A DNA stretch of 64,000 nt from contig JASBTX010000002.1 of the NCBI GenBank assembly GCA_030148225.1, positions 147,736 to 211,735 of the forward strand, written 5' to 3'. Origin of the DNA: Paracoccaceae bacterium. Its GTDB lineage: Bacteria; Pseudomonadota; Alphaproteobacteria; Rhodobacterales; Rhodobacteraceae. Numbering within the stretch: position 1 is the stretch's first letter; each line of letters starts with the position of its first letter. This document shows positions 26,807 through 35,737 of this stretch, one piece after another. Both the position numbers and the translations under genes were made by a program. A model generated the notes under the pieces. It saw only the letters and a program-made list of their open reading frames with translations. It was not told the origin of the DNA and did not search any database.

Positions 26807-28102
26807 ATGATGTCCGACACACCTTCTTACGGTTTTGATACGCTTCAGATTCACGCAGGCGCCCGCCCCGACCCCGCAACCGGTGCGCGTCAGACACCCA
26901 TTTACCAGTCCACGGCCTATGTATTTCGTGATGCCGATCACGCCGCCGCCCTGTTCAACCTGCAGGAGGTCGGCTTTATCTATTCGCGCCTGACCAACCC
27001 AACCGTCGCCGTTCTGCAAGAGCGGATCGCGACGCTGGAGGGCGGTGTTGGCGGTGTCTGCTGCTCATCGGGCCACGCCGCGCAGATCATGGCGCTTTTC
27101 CCGCTGATGCAGCCGGGCTGCAATGTCGTGGTCTCGACCCGGCTTTATGGCGGTACGGTCACGCAGTTCAGCCAGACGATCAAACGCTTTGGCTGGTCGG
27201 CGACCTTTGTCGATTTCGATGATCTGGACGCCGTCAAATCCGCCATCGATGGGGATACGCGGGCCATATTCTGTGAATCCATCGCCAATCCGGGCGGGTA
27301 TATCACCGATCTGGATGCGATTTCGGAAATCTCGGACGCGGCGGGCATTCCGCTGATCGTCGACAATACGTCGGCCACACCGTTCCTCTGCCGCCCGATC
27401 GAACATGGCGCGACGCTGGTCGTGCATTCGACCACCAAATACCTGACCGGCAACGGCACCGTGACGGGTGGCTGCGTTGTCGATAGCGGCAAGTTCGACT
27501 GGTCCGCTTCGGACAAGTTTCCCTCGCTATCGGCGCCCGAACCCGCCTATCACGGCATGAAATTCCACGAAACCTTTGGGCCACTGGCCTTTACCTTTCA
27601 CGGTATCGCCGTCGGGCTGCGCGATCTGGGCATGACGATGAACCCGCAGGCGGCGCATTACACGCTGATGGGGATCGAGACGCTGAGCCTCAGGATGGAG
27701 CGGCATGTTGAAAACGCCATGCGCCTTGCCGAGTGGCTGGAGAAGGATGAGCGCGTGGATTACGTGACCTATGCCGGGCTGAAATCATCGCCCTATTACG
27801 ACCGGGTGGCGAAAATCTGTCCGCGTGGTGCGGGCGCATTGTTCACCTTTGCGGTCAAGGGCGGGTACGAGGCCTGTATCAAGCTGGTCGACTCGCTCGA
27901 GATCTTCAGCCACGTCGCCAATCTGGGTGATGCGCGTTCGCTGATCATCCACTCGGCGTCGACCACGCACCGGCAACTGACTGCCGAACAGCAAGAGGCC
28001 GCGGGTGCTGCGCCCAATGTGGTGCGCGTCTCGATCGGTATAGAATCGTTCGAGGATCTGGTCGCCGATCTGGATCAGGCCCTCAGCAAGGCCGCGGCCT
28101 GA
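26807..28102 (+). CDS. O-acetylhomoserine sulfhydrylase (Cys/Met metabolism PLP enzyme)
   Basis: 431 residues, the usual length for the MetY branch. FDTLQIHAGARPDPATGARQ and PIYQSTAYVFRD open the protein. YSRLTNPT is the substrate/PLP phosphate region, and the PLP lysine is K211 in VHSTTKYLTGNG. The C-terminal LGDARSLIIHSASTTHRQL is typical. It makes homocysteine from O-acetylhomoserine and sulfide in the cytoplasm. It may use other thiols. It stands alone; a GC-rich inverted repeat (28108-28131, GGGGCGG/CCGCCCC) after the stop could terminate it. Confidence 0.88.
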   Translation: MMSDTPSYGFDTLQIHAGARPDPATGARQTPIYQSTAYVFRDADHAAALFNLQEVGFIYSRLTNPTVAVLQERIATLEGGVGGVCCSSGHAAQIMALFPLMQPGCNVVVSTRLYGGTVTQFSQTIKRFGWSATFVDFDDLDAVKSAIDGDTRAIFCESIANPGGYITDLDAISEISDAAGIPLIVDNTSATPFLCRPIEHGATLVVHSTTKYLTGNGTVTGGCVVDSGKFDWSASDKFPSLSAPEPAYHGMKFHETFGPLAFTFHGIAVGLRDLGMTMNPQAAHYTLMGIETLSLRMERHVENAMRLAEWLEKDERVDYVTYAGLKSSPYYDRVAKICPRGAGALFTFAVKGGYEACIKLVDSLEIFSHVANLGDARSLIIHSASTTHRQLTAEQQEAAGAAPNVVRVSIGIESFEDLVADLDQALSKAAA

Positions 28103-28228
28103 GCCTTGGGGCGGGGCGGTTCCGCCGCCCCTGCCCTGTTCGCCGCCATTGGCCGGATTTCAACTTGAAATCCTGTCACCGCCCCATAGCATTCCCGACA
28201 CATCACCGACCTGACGACGGAGCAATTC

Positions 28229-29047
28229 ATGGCTGATCTACTGACGCTGCAAAATCTCGGCAACCTTCTGATGCTGTGCTTTCTTCAGGCGGTACTTGGG
28301 TTCGACAACCTGCTGTATATCTCGATCGAGAGCAAACGCGCGCCAGTGGCCCAGCAACAGGCGGTACGGTTCTGGGGGATTATCGTCGCGGTAGTCCTGC
28401 GCATCGTGCTCTTGTTTGCAATGATCCGCCTGATCGACGCGCTGGCTGAACCGTTCTACATCTTTGATTTTCCGGGCATCATCACCGGCGGCGTGAATTT
28501 CTCGACCGTGATATTCGTCTTCGGCGGTATTTTCCTGATGTACACCGCGCTCAAGGAAATCGCCCATATGCTGAGCGTCGAACATCTGGATCACGATATT
28601 GAAAACAAGGGGCGCAAATCGGCGATTGGCGTGGTCATGCTGATCGTGATGATGAACCTGATCTTCAGCTTTGACTCCGTGCTTTCGGCCATCGCCATCA
28701 CGGATGTCTTTCCGGTGCTGGCCACGGCGATCATCCTGTCGGGCATCGCGATGCTGGTCCTTGCCGACGGGGTGACCCGGTTTCTTGAGCGTAACCGCAT
28801 GTACGAGGTTCTGGGCCTCTTCATCCTGCTGATTGTCGGTGTCGTTCTTTTGGGCGAAGCCGGGCCGGCAGCGGCGCATGCTGCGCATGATGACAGTCTG
28901 CAGATCAAGGTATTTGGCTATGAATTGCTGCCAATGTCCAAATCGACATTCTATTTCTCGGTCATCGTGCTGGTCGCGGTCGAGATCATCCAGTCGGGTT
29001 ACCAGCGCAAACTGGCCGCCGAACGCCGGGGGACCCAGGGGCACTGA
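28229..29047 (+). CDS. TerC-family integral membrane protein
   Basis: 272 residues with about seven membrane helices. The two family signatures are present: LGFDNLLYI (GxDN) near residue 25 and FSFDSVLSAIA near 150, whose Asp residues are thought to bind or transport metal ions. It has a His-rich segment (AAAHAAHDDS) in a loop. TerC proteins act in tellurite resistance and, in recent work, manganese export and metal loading of secreted proteins. It begins a block with XpaC-like and TelA-like genes, consistent with the Ter-type membrane stress context. CGGAG precedes ATG. Confidence 0.88.
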   Translation: MADLLTLQNLGNLLMLCFLQAVLGFDNLLYISIESKRAPVAQQQAVRFWGIIVAVVLRIVLLFAMIRLIDALAEPFYIFDFPGIITGGVNFSTVIFVFGGIFLMYTALKEIAHMLSVEHLDHDIENKGRKSAIGVVMLIVMMNLIFSFDSVLSAIAITDVFPVLATAIILSGIAMLVLADGVTRFLERNRMYEVLGLFILLIVGVVLLGEAGPAAAHAAHDDSLQIKVFGYELLPMSKSTFYFSVIVLVAVEIIQSGYQRKLAAERRGTQGH

Positions 29048-29194
29048 CCAAGAAAGCTGGCACCCCAGCCATTTGTCACCTATATGGAAGTGGTGAGAGG
29101 TCTGGATTGCGGGGGCAGGATTGCAGCGCATTTCGTAAATATTGCTGCTGGTGCTTGTCGCCGGGGTAAGCACCGGCTGGCTGGTGGGTCTCTG

Positions 29195-30085
29195 ATGGCG
29201 CAGAAATACGGCGGCCAGTTCAGCCCGGATGCGAAAAACACGGCACCCAACGGCCGTTCCCGCGCCAATCTGATGGAGGGAAAATCGGTTGATCGCGCCA
29301 CCGCGCGGCCCAATTTCCTGTTTCTTGCCGCACTGCCCCTGTTGCTGACGGCCTTTGGTCAGAACGCGGTCGGCATGGCAATCGATCTGGCTGCCTTTGC
29401 CGTACTTGCCTTTGGTGTGTTCATGCTGCGCGAGGGGCTTAAGGCCGAGGCCGCCTATCATGAACGCAGCGTAGCCAAACCGCCGCGCCTTCCGCGCAAG
29501 ATTCTGGCCGCGATCCTGATGGGCATCGGGCTGGCATTGGCGGCGAGTGATCCCGGCAGTTTCAATCCGACCTCACTGATTTACGGCGTTATCGGCGCAG
29601 TACTGCATCTGATGGCCTTTGGCATCGATCCGCTGTCTTCCAAGGGAACAGAAGGCATCAGCGATATCGAAACGGACCGCGTTGCACGTGCCGTGGACAA
29701 GGCCGAGGATTTGCTGGATGCGATGGGTGACGCCATCAAACGGACCCGCAACCGTGATCTGCAGGCCCGTGTCGAGGCGTTTCAGGCCACCGCGCGGCGC
29801 ATGTTCCGCACCGTCGAAAACGACCCCCGCGATCTGCGGGCGGCACGGAAATATCTGGGCGTCTACCTCAAGGGTGCGCGGGACGCGACGGTCAAGTTTG
29901 CCGATATTTATGCGCGTTCGGAAAATGCAGAGGCGCGCGCCGATTACGAGGCGTTGCTGGACGATCTGGAGACGAATTTCACCGCGAGAACGGAACAGCT
30001 TCTTGTTGAGGACAAGACCGATCTTGATGTCAAAATCGAAGTGCTGCGCGACAGGCTGCAGCGCGAGGGCCTGCGCCCGGACTAG
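29195..30085 (+). CDS. XpaC-like protein (5-bromo-4-chloroindolyl phosphate hydrolysis family)
   Basis: 296 residues from ATG 29195 (MAQKYGGQFSPD); an in-frame extension from 29084 is not convincing. Two to three hydrophobic helices lie between about 40 and 140. They are followed by a helical cytoplasmic domain with DAMGDAIKRTRNRDLQARVEAF and the long helix ARKYLGVYLKGARDATVKFADIY, characteristic of the XpaC/TelA-associated family. The biochemical role is unknown. It is regularly next to TelA, as here (20 bases before it). Confidence 0.8.
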   Translation: MAQKYGGQFSPDAKNTAPNGRSRANLMEGKSVDRATARPNFLFLAALPLLLTAFGQNAVGMAIDLAAFAVLAFGVFMLREGLKAEAAYHERSVAKPPRLPRKILAAILMGIGLALAASDPGSFNPTSLIYGVIGAVLHLMAFGIDPLSSKGTEGISDIETDRVARAVDKAEDLLDAMGDAIKRTRNRDLQARVEAFQATARRMFRTVENDPRDLRAARKYLGVYLKGARDATVKFADIYARSENAEARADYEALLDDLETNFTARTEQLLVEDKTDLDVKIEVLRDRLQREGLRPD

Positions 30086-30105
30086 GACCAAGGGGAACCT
30101 GACAC

Positions 30106-31302
30106 ATGAAAGAAGATATTCGCGCCAAGGCCGAGCAAACGTTGAAGGACGTGCAGGAAGTTACCGCTGTGATCCTGCCCGAACCGACGGCGGCAGAAGT
30201 GCAGCCATGGAACGAGGCTGATGAACCGACCACCGCCGAAATCAAGAAACGCATGGACGAGATCGATCTGGCCGATGCCGGATCGATTGTGGGTTTCGGC
30301 GCATCGGCCCAGTCGGAATTGCAGGTGATCAGCCAGTCGATGCTGGTCGGCGTAAAGAACAAGGATGTCGGCCCTGCGGGCGACAGCCTGCGCGACATGG
30401 TCACCACGATCCGGGGTTTTTCAGTCTCGGAGCTGGATGTGCGGCGCAAGCGTACATTCTGGGAGCGGCTGCTGGGCCGCGCGGCTCCGATGGCCAAATT
30501 CGTGGCCCGGTTCGAAGATGTGCAGGGGCAGATCGACCGGATTACCGAAACGCTCGAGGATCACGAAACCAAGCTGCTGGAGGATATCAAATCCCTCGAC
30601 AAGCTTTATGAAAAGACTCTGGAATTCTACGAAGAGCTTGCGCTTTACATTCAGGCCGGGGAGGCCAAGCTTAACCAGATCGACAACCGCGTGATCCCGC
30701 GCAAGGAAAAGCAGGTCGAAAAGGCGGAAGAGGACGCCAAGACGCTGATGGCGCAGGAACTGCGCGATATCCGTGCCGCGCGCGACGATCTGGAACGCCG
30801 GGTGCATGACCTGAAACTGACGCGGCAGGTGACGATGCAGTCCCTGCCCTCGATCCGGCTGGTGCAGGAAAATGACAAGTCGCTGGTGACCAAGATCAAC
30901 TCGACGCTGGTCAATACCGTACCGCTTTGGGAAACGCAGCTGGCACAGGCCGTCACGATCCAGCGTTCAGCCGAGGCCGCCAGCGCTGTACGCGAGGCCA
31001 ATGACCTGACGAACGAGTTGCTGACAGCCAATGCCGAAAACCTGAAAGAGGCCAACAAGGTGGTGCGTCAGGAAATGGAGCGCGGTGTCTTTGATATCGA
31101 GGCGGTCAAATCGGCCAATGCCACGCTGATTGCCACCATCGAGGAAAGCCTGCAGATCGCCGATGAAGGCAAGGCCAAGCGCCGCGAAGCGGAAGCCGAA
31201 TTGCAGAAGATGGAGGTCGAATTGCGCGATACCCTGTCCTCGGCTCGGGCCCGCGCCAATACGACCACCGATGATGCGGCGGCTGCCGTGCCGCCGGCCT
31301 GA
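30106..31302 (+). CDS. TelA-family toxic anion resistance protein
   Basis: 398 residues, almost wholly helical. LADAGSIVGFGASAQSELQVISQSML near residue 55 is the conserved TelA N-terminal patch, and KRTFWERLLGR follows. Long coiled coils run from 135 to 240 and the C-terminus includes SLPSIRLVQENDKSLVTKINSTLVNTVPLWETQLAQA, the family hallmark. TelA/KlaA-type proteins give tellurite or other anion resistance and are thought to act at the membrane surface. In one apparent operon with XpaC upstream and the DUF2927 lipoprotein downstream. Confidence 0.9.
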   Translation: MKEDIRAKAEQTLKDVQEVTAVILPEPTAAEVQPWNEADEPTTAEIKKRMDEIDLADAGSIVGFGASAQSELQVISQSMLVGVKNKDVGPAGDSLRDMVTTIRGFSVSELDVRRKRTFWERLLGRAAPMAKFVARFEDVQGQIDRITETLEDHETKLLEDIKSLDKLYEKTLEFYEELALYIQAGEAKLNQIDNRVIPRKEKQVEKAEEDAKTLMAQELRDIRAARDDLERRVHDLKLTRQVTMQSLPSIRLVQENDKSLVTKINSTLVNTVPLWETQLAQAVTIQRSAEAASAVREANDLTNELLTANAENLKEANKVVRQEMERGVFDIEAVKSANATLIATIEESLQIADEGKAKRREAEAELQKMEVELRDTLSSARARANTTTDDAAAAVPPA

Positions 31303-32245
31303 TCGGTTGCGTGCCGCGCGCCGCATAAACTGGGCATTGCTGCCGGTGGTGCTGCTGGTCTCGGCCTGTGCCGATCTGGTCCAGCCGCGGAGCGCGGAAG
31401 CGCCTGCCGATCCTTCGGGGACCACTGTCACCCGCTCGTCCGCGAGCCTTGAACTGGAGCGGTATTACACCCGCATCCAGAACCGGTTTCTGGCGCAGGG
31501 GCTGCTGCGCACGGATGGCGGTGGTGTGGATACGCCCTTTAGCCAGCGCCAGCTGGTCGAGAATTTCACGCGCATCGCCCTTTACGAGGAATATGCCCTC
31601 AGAAACGGGCGTTTCGTGGCGGGTGAAACCGAAAGCAGGCTTAGCCGCTGGTCTGACCCGGTGCGGGTTCAGGTCCTCTTTGGCGACAGCGTGCCGCCCG
31701 AACAGCGCGCCAGCGACCTCAGGACAATCACGCAATATGTCAGACGGCTGGCGCGGCTGACGGGCCATGACATCCGGATGTCGCAGACAGGCGGCAATTA
31801 CCACGTCTTTGTCATGTCGGTTGACGAGCTTGCGCGCACGGGCGACCGGGTGCGCGCCATATTGCCCGGCCTGCCCGATACGACGGTCGATGACATCACC
31901 AATCCCGACCGGAATATATTCTGCGCCGTCTATTCGTTTTCGCCGTCCCAGAACACGTCCGAGACCACATCGGCACTGGCCGTGATCCGCTCGGAACATC
32001 CCGAACTGATGCGCCGGTCCTGCATTCACGAGGAACTGGCGCAGGGGCTGGGGCTGGTCAATGACAGCCCGGCGGCACGGCCTTCGATCTTTAACGATGA
32101 CGAGGAATTCGCCACGCTGACCACGCATGACGAGATTCTGCTGAAAATGCTGTATGACAAGCGCCTGCGCCCGGGCATGACCCCTGCCGAGGCACGCCCG
32201 ACAATCGAGACCATTGCCGCCGAATATTATTCGGATGGTGTCTGA
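31271..32245 (+). CDS. DUF2927-family lipoprotein
   Basis: About 324 residues from ATG 31271. The signal peptide ends in a lipobox LLVSAC, so the protein should be lipid-anchored and periplasmic. The start is ambiguous: ATG 31271/31274 overlap the telA end, and a TTG at 31307 would give a 12-residue shorter leader. The mature domain has LVENFTRIALYEEY, WSDPVRVQVLFG and CIHEELAQGLGLVNDS, the last an Hx-E-rich motif that resembles a metalloprotease-like helix in DUF2927 proteins, though not a true HExxH. Together with TelA and SPFH proteins it gives the block a periplasmic partner. Confidence 0.75.
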   Translation: MMRRLPCRRPDRLRAARRINWALLPVVLLVSACADLVQPRSAEAPADPSGTTVTRSSASLELERYYTRIQNRFLAQGLLRTDGGGVDTPFSQRQLVENFTRIALYEEYALRNGRFVAGETESRLSRWSDPVRVQVLFGDSVPPEQRASDLRTITQYVRRLARLTGHDIRMSQTGGNYHVFVMSVDELARTGDRVRAILPGLPDTTVDDITNPDRNIFCAVYSFSPSQNTSETTSALAVIRSEHPELMRRSCIHEELAQGLGLVNDSPAARPSIFNDDEEFATLTTHDEILLKMLYDKRLRPGMTPAEARPTIETIAAEYYSDGV

Positions 32246-32262
32246 TAAAAGAGGAGACCGAG

Positions 32263-33390
32263 ATGGGTATCTTTGACTTTCTGACCGGTGAGTTCATCGA
32301 TGTTATCCACTGGACGGATGACACGCGCGACACCATGGTCTGGCGGTTCGAGCGCGAAGACCACGAGATCAAATACGGAGCCAAACTGACGGTGCGCGAG
32401 GGCCAGGCGGCGGTGTTTGTTCACGAAGGCCAGCTGGCAGATGTATTCACCCCCGGGCTTTATATGCTCGAGACCAACAACATGCCGATCCTGACGACGC
32501 TCAATCACTGGGATCACGGCTTCAAAAGCCCGTTCAAATCCGAAATCTACTTTGTCAGCACGACGCGGTTCAATGACCTGAAATGGGGCACCAAGAACCC
32601 GATCATGGCCCGCGATCCCGAGTTTGGCCCGGTACGGCTGCGCGCCTATGGCACCTACTCGGTGCGGGTCAAGGACCCTGCCCGTTTCCTGACCGAAATC
32701 GTCGGCACTGACGGCGAATTCACCATGGACGAGATCAGTTTTCAGATCCGCAACATCATCGTGCAGGAGTTTTCGCGTGTGATCGCCGCCTCGGGCATTC
32801 CGGTTCTGGATATGGCCGCGAATACCGCCGATCTGGGCAAGCTGATCGCGGCTGAAATCACCGGCACACTGGACAGCTATGGCCTGTCGATGCCCGAGCT
32901 TTATATCGAGAATATTTCGCTGCCACCCGCGGTGGAGGAGGCGCTGGACAAGCGCACATCGATGGGTCTGGCGGGCGATCTGGGCCGGTTCACGCAATAT
33001 TCGGCCGCCGAGGCGATGACGGCGGCGGCCCGCAATCCCGGCGGCGCCGATGGCATGAATGCCGGTCTGGGTGTGGGGCTGGGCATGGCGATGGCCGGTC
33101 AGATGGCACAGGCCGGTCCCTGGGGTCAGGCCCCGGCACAGCCCACCGCCGCCGCAGCACCACCACCGCCACCGCCCCCACCGGTCGAGAAGATCTGGCA
33201 CATCGCAGAAAACGGCCAGACCAAGGGCCCCTATTCCAAGGCCGATCTGGGGCGCATGGTCAGCGACGGCAGCCTGACACGCGAAACCCATGTCTGGACC
33301 GCCGGTCAGGATGGCTGGATGATTGCCGAGGATGTCGGGGAACTGGCCCAGCTCTTTACCGTCTTGCCGCCGCCCCCACCCGGGAGCTAG
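32263..33390 (+). CDS. SPFH-domain protein with C-terminal GYF-like domain
   Basis: 375 residues. An SPFH (stomatin/prohibitin/flotillin-type) module fills about 25-250 (HEGQLADVFTPGLYMLETNNMPIL, EIYFVSTTRFNDLKWGT, ARFLTEIVGTDGEF). Next come a low-complexity Gly/Ala/Pro linker (about 255-310) and a GYF_2-like domain (WHIAENGQTKGPYSKADLGRM...DGW, about 315-360) that should bind proline-rich peptides. No membrane helix is visible, unlike many flotillins; this resembles the YdjI-type proteins found with PspA-like and zinc-ribbon partners. GAGGAG precedes ATG. Acts probably as a membrane-surface scaffold. Confidence 0.85.
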   Translation: MGIFDFLTGEFIDVIHWTDDTRDTMVWRFEREDHEIKYGAKLTVREGQAAVFVHEGQLADVFTPGLYMLETNNMPILTTLNHWDHGFKSPFKSEIYFVSTTRFNDLKWGTKNPIMARDPEFGPVRLRAYGTYSVRVKDPARFLTEIVGTDGEFTMDEISFQIRNIIVQEFSRVIAASGIPVLDMAANTADLGKLIAAEITGTLDSYGLSMPELYIENISLPPAVEEALDKRTSMGLAGDLGRFTQYSAAEAMTAAARNPGGADGMNAGLGVGLGMAMAGQMAQAGPWGQAPAQPTAAAAPPPPPPPPVEKIWHIAENGQTKGPYSKADLGRMVSDGSLTRETHVWTAGQDGWMIAEDVGELAQLFTVLPPPPPGS

Positions 33391-33428
33391 GCCATGCAGG
33401 GCGGGCATGACCCGAAAAGGAGCGCGTC

Positions 33429-34514
33429 TTGACCGAGGCTGAGCACCGGTTTCCCTGCGATCAGTGCGGCGCCGATTTCCGGTTCGACCCCGAGGCCGGG
33501 CTGTTGCGATGCGACCATTGCGGCAACACCGCACCGATCGAAATGTCACAGACCCGCGCCGAAGCGCTGCGGGAAATCGATTTCGAGGCGGCACTTGCCG
33601 GACTGTCCCCGGACGAGATCGAGGAGAAACGTCTGGTCAAATGCCAGAACTGCGGTGCGACGGTGGAATTCGAACCCGATATCCACGCTGCCGAATGCCC
33701 GTTCTGCGCCACGCCCATCGTCACCGACACCGGCACCAGCCGCCAGATCAAGCCCAAGGCGCTGCTGGCATTTTCGCTTACCGAACGCGCCGCCAAGGAA
33801 GCGATGAATAACTGGCTGGGCAAGCTCTGGTTCGCGCCGGGCGGGCTTAAGGAATATGCCCGCAAGGGGCGCAAGATGCAGGGGATATATGTCCCCTACT
33901 GGACCTTTGATGCCGACACAAAAAGCCGCTATCGCGGCCAGCGGGGCACGATCTATTACGTCAGCAGAACCGTCACCCGCAACGGCAAGACCGAGACGAT
34001 CCAGGAACAGAAAATCCGCTGGACCAACGTGTCGGGCCGGGTTGCACGGTTTTTCGACGATGTGCTGGTGCTGGCCTCGCGGTCGCTGCCCAAGGCCTTT
34101 ACCGATGCGCTTGCCCCGTGGGATCTGTCAGAGCTGACACCCTACACGCCCGAATTTCTGGCCGGATTTCGCGCCGAGGGCTACACCGTGGAACTGCCTG
34201 ACGGCTATGACGAAGCCGAGGAATACATGGAGCGCGTGATCCGGCGCGACGTGAAATTCGACATCGGCGGGGACCGGCAGCGCATCGATCAGCTGAATAC
34301 GGATATCCGCGACGTGACGTTCAAGCATATTCTGCTGCCCGTCTGGCTTGCCGCCTATAAATACCGCGGCAAGACCTATCGCTTTGTCGTCAATGGCCGC
34401 ACCGGATCGGTCAAGGGTGAGCGGCCCTATTCGGCAATCAAGATCGCGTTTGCCGTCATCGTCGGCCTGATCGTGGCCGGTACGATCGGCTATTTTCTGG
34501 CGGGGGTGGAATAG
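33429..34514 (+). CDS. Double zinc-ribbon protein with C-terminal membrane anchor
   Basis: 361 residues. The start is TTG at 33429, supported by AAGGAG seven bases upstream. Two TFIIB-type zinc ribbons are visible: C10/C13-C28/C31 and C72/C75-C90/C93. A conserved beta-rich domain follows (GIYVPYWTFDADTKSRYRGQRG, VARFFDDVLVLASRSLP, LLPVWLAAYKYRGKTYRFVVNG), and one membrane helix at about 335-357 ends the protein. It is a YdjG-like partner of SPFH proteins, often misannotated as a replication or helicase-like protein. It likely links the scaffold to the membrane or to unfolded clients. Confidence 0.85.
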   Translation: MTEAEHRFPCDQCGADFRFDPEAGLLRCDHCGNTAPIEMSQTRAEALREIDFEAALAGLSPDEIEEKRLVKCQNCGATVEFEPDIHAAECPFCATPIVTDTGTSRQIKPKALLAFSLTERAAKEAMNNWLGKLWFAPGGLKEYARKGRKMQGIYVPYWTFDADTKSRYRGQRGTIYYVSRTVTRNGKTETIQEQKIRWTNVSGRVARFFDDVLVLASRSLPKAFTDALAPWDLSELTPYTPEFLAGFRAEGYTVELPDGYDEAEEYMERVIRRDVKFDIGGDRQRIDQLNTDIRDVTFKHILLPVWLAAYKYRGKTYRFVVNGRTGSVKGERPYSAIKIAFAVIVGLIVAGTIGYFLAGVE

Positions 34515-34520
34515 GCCGGA

Positions 34521-34958
34521 ATGCGGGCGCTGGTGCAACGGGTAAGCCGGGCGAAGGTATCGGTCGCGGGCGAGGTAAGCGGCCAGATCGATGCGGGCCT
34601 CATGGTCTTGGTCTGCGCCATGCGCGGGGATGACAGCGGGAAATGCATGGCGCTGGCCCGCAAAATCTCGAAACTGCGGATATTCAAGGATGAAGACGGG
34701 CGCATGAACCGGTCGATACTGGACACGGGCGGCGCGGCCCTGGTGGTCAGCCAGTTCACGCTGGCGGCTGACACCTCGCGCGGCAACAGGCCCGGGTTTT
34801 CCGAGGCCGCTTCACCCGAAACGGGTGAAGCGCTGTACGGGGAATTTCAGGAAGCGCTGCGCGAATTGGGCATTCCGGTTCAGTCCGGCGTTTTTGGTGC
34901 CGATATGGATGTGGAACTGACAAATCAGGGGCCGGTGACGATCTGGCTCGATTTATAG
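34521..34958 (+). CDS. dtd: D-aminoacyl-tRNA deacylase
   Basis: 145 residues, full length for the family. The active-site motifs SQFTLAADT and NQGPVT are both present. It removes D-amino acids (and glycine mischarged on tRNA-Ala) from tRNA in the cytoplasm. It begins six bases after the zinc-ribbon gene and may be co-transcribed with it. Confidence 0.95.
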   Translation: MRALVQRVSRAKVSVAGEVSGQIDAGLMVLVCAMRGDDSGKCMALARKISKLRIFKDEDGRMNRSILDTGGAALVVSQFTLAADTSRGNRPGFSEAASPETGEALYGEFQEALRELGIPVQSGVFGADMDVELTNQGPVTIWLDL

Positions 34959-34994
34959 CGGGAAACGCGCAAAAATCCCTTTTCGACGGAAATC

Positions 34995-35006
34995 GTTAGC
35001 GCTAAC
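34995..35006. promoter_or_regulatory. LacI/GalR-type operator-like palindrome
   Basis: GTTAGCGCTAAC is a perfect 12-base palindrome with the central CG of LacI-family operators. It lies about 50 bases before the lyxose isomerase start, where it would overlap the promoter. No LacI-type gene is in the window. Confidence 0.65.
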
Positions 35007-35056
35007 AAGCACCAAATTCCGGCGAGACCAGCACAGAACAGCAACGGGGAACCCCC

Positions 35057-35737
35057 ATGAAACGCAGCGAAATAAACGATATCATCCGCGAGGGTGACGC
35101 CTTTATCCGCTCATTCGGATATGTGATGCCACCCTTCGCCTATTGGTCACCGGAAGACATGGCGGCAAATGATACCGCGATGATGACAGAGCGCGGGCTG
35201 GGCTGGGACATCACCGATTACGGGCAGGAGAAGTTTTCGGAACTGGGATTGTTCCTGTTTACCGTGCGCAACGGGCTCCTCTCTGATCTGACGGCGGGTC
35301 GGGGCATGCTTTATGCCGAAAAAATCATGATCTCGCGCAAGGATCAGCTGTCGCCGATGCATCGCCACAACATCAAGGCCGAAGACATCATCAACCGGGG
35401 TGGCGGGCAACTGGTGCTGGAGCTGTTTGCCCCCGACAGCGCGGGCGGCATCGACAGGAACGCCGATGTCACCGTGCCCGTAGACGGGCAACTCAGAACC
35501 CTGCCCGCCGGTGGCAGGCTCAGCCTTTCACCTGGCGAGAGTGTCACGCTGATGCCCGGCATTTGGCATGCGTTCTGGGGCGAAGGCGACGATGTGCTGA
35601 TCGGAGAGGTATCAACGGTCAATGACGACAAGACCGACAACGTGTTTGAAGCGCCTATCGGACGTTTTGCCAATGTCGAGGAAGATGAACCGCCGCTTTA
35701 CCTGCTGGTATCGGATTACGAGGACAAGCTGACATGA
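35057..35737 (+). CDS. D-lyxose (D-mannose) isomerase, cupin type
   Basis: 226 residues, the length of the known D-lyxose ketol-isomerases. Cupin metal ligands are visible in SPMHRHNIKAEDIINRGGG (two His and Glu), and in PGIWHAFWG (third His). EVSTVNDDKTDN is also a family block. It interconverts D-lyxose and D-xylulose, and D-mannose and D-fructose. It overlaps the downstream sugar kinase by four bases (ATGA), implying that the ketose product is phosphorylated. Likely controlled by the palindrome at 34995-35006. Confidence 0.88.
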   Translation: MKRSEINDIIREGDAFIRSFGYVMPPFAYWSPEDMAANDTAMMTERGLGWDITDYGQEKFSELGLFLFTVRNGLLSDLTAGRGMLYAEKIMISRKDQLSPMHRHNIKAEDIINRGGGQLVLELFAPDSAGGIDRNADVTVPVDGQLRTLPAGGRLSLSPGESVTLMPGIWHAFWGEGDDVLIGEVSTVNDDKTDNVFEAPIGRFANVEEDEPPLYLLVSDYEDKLT

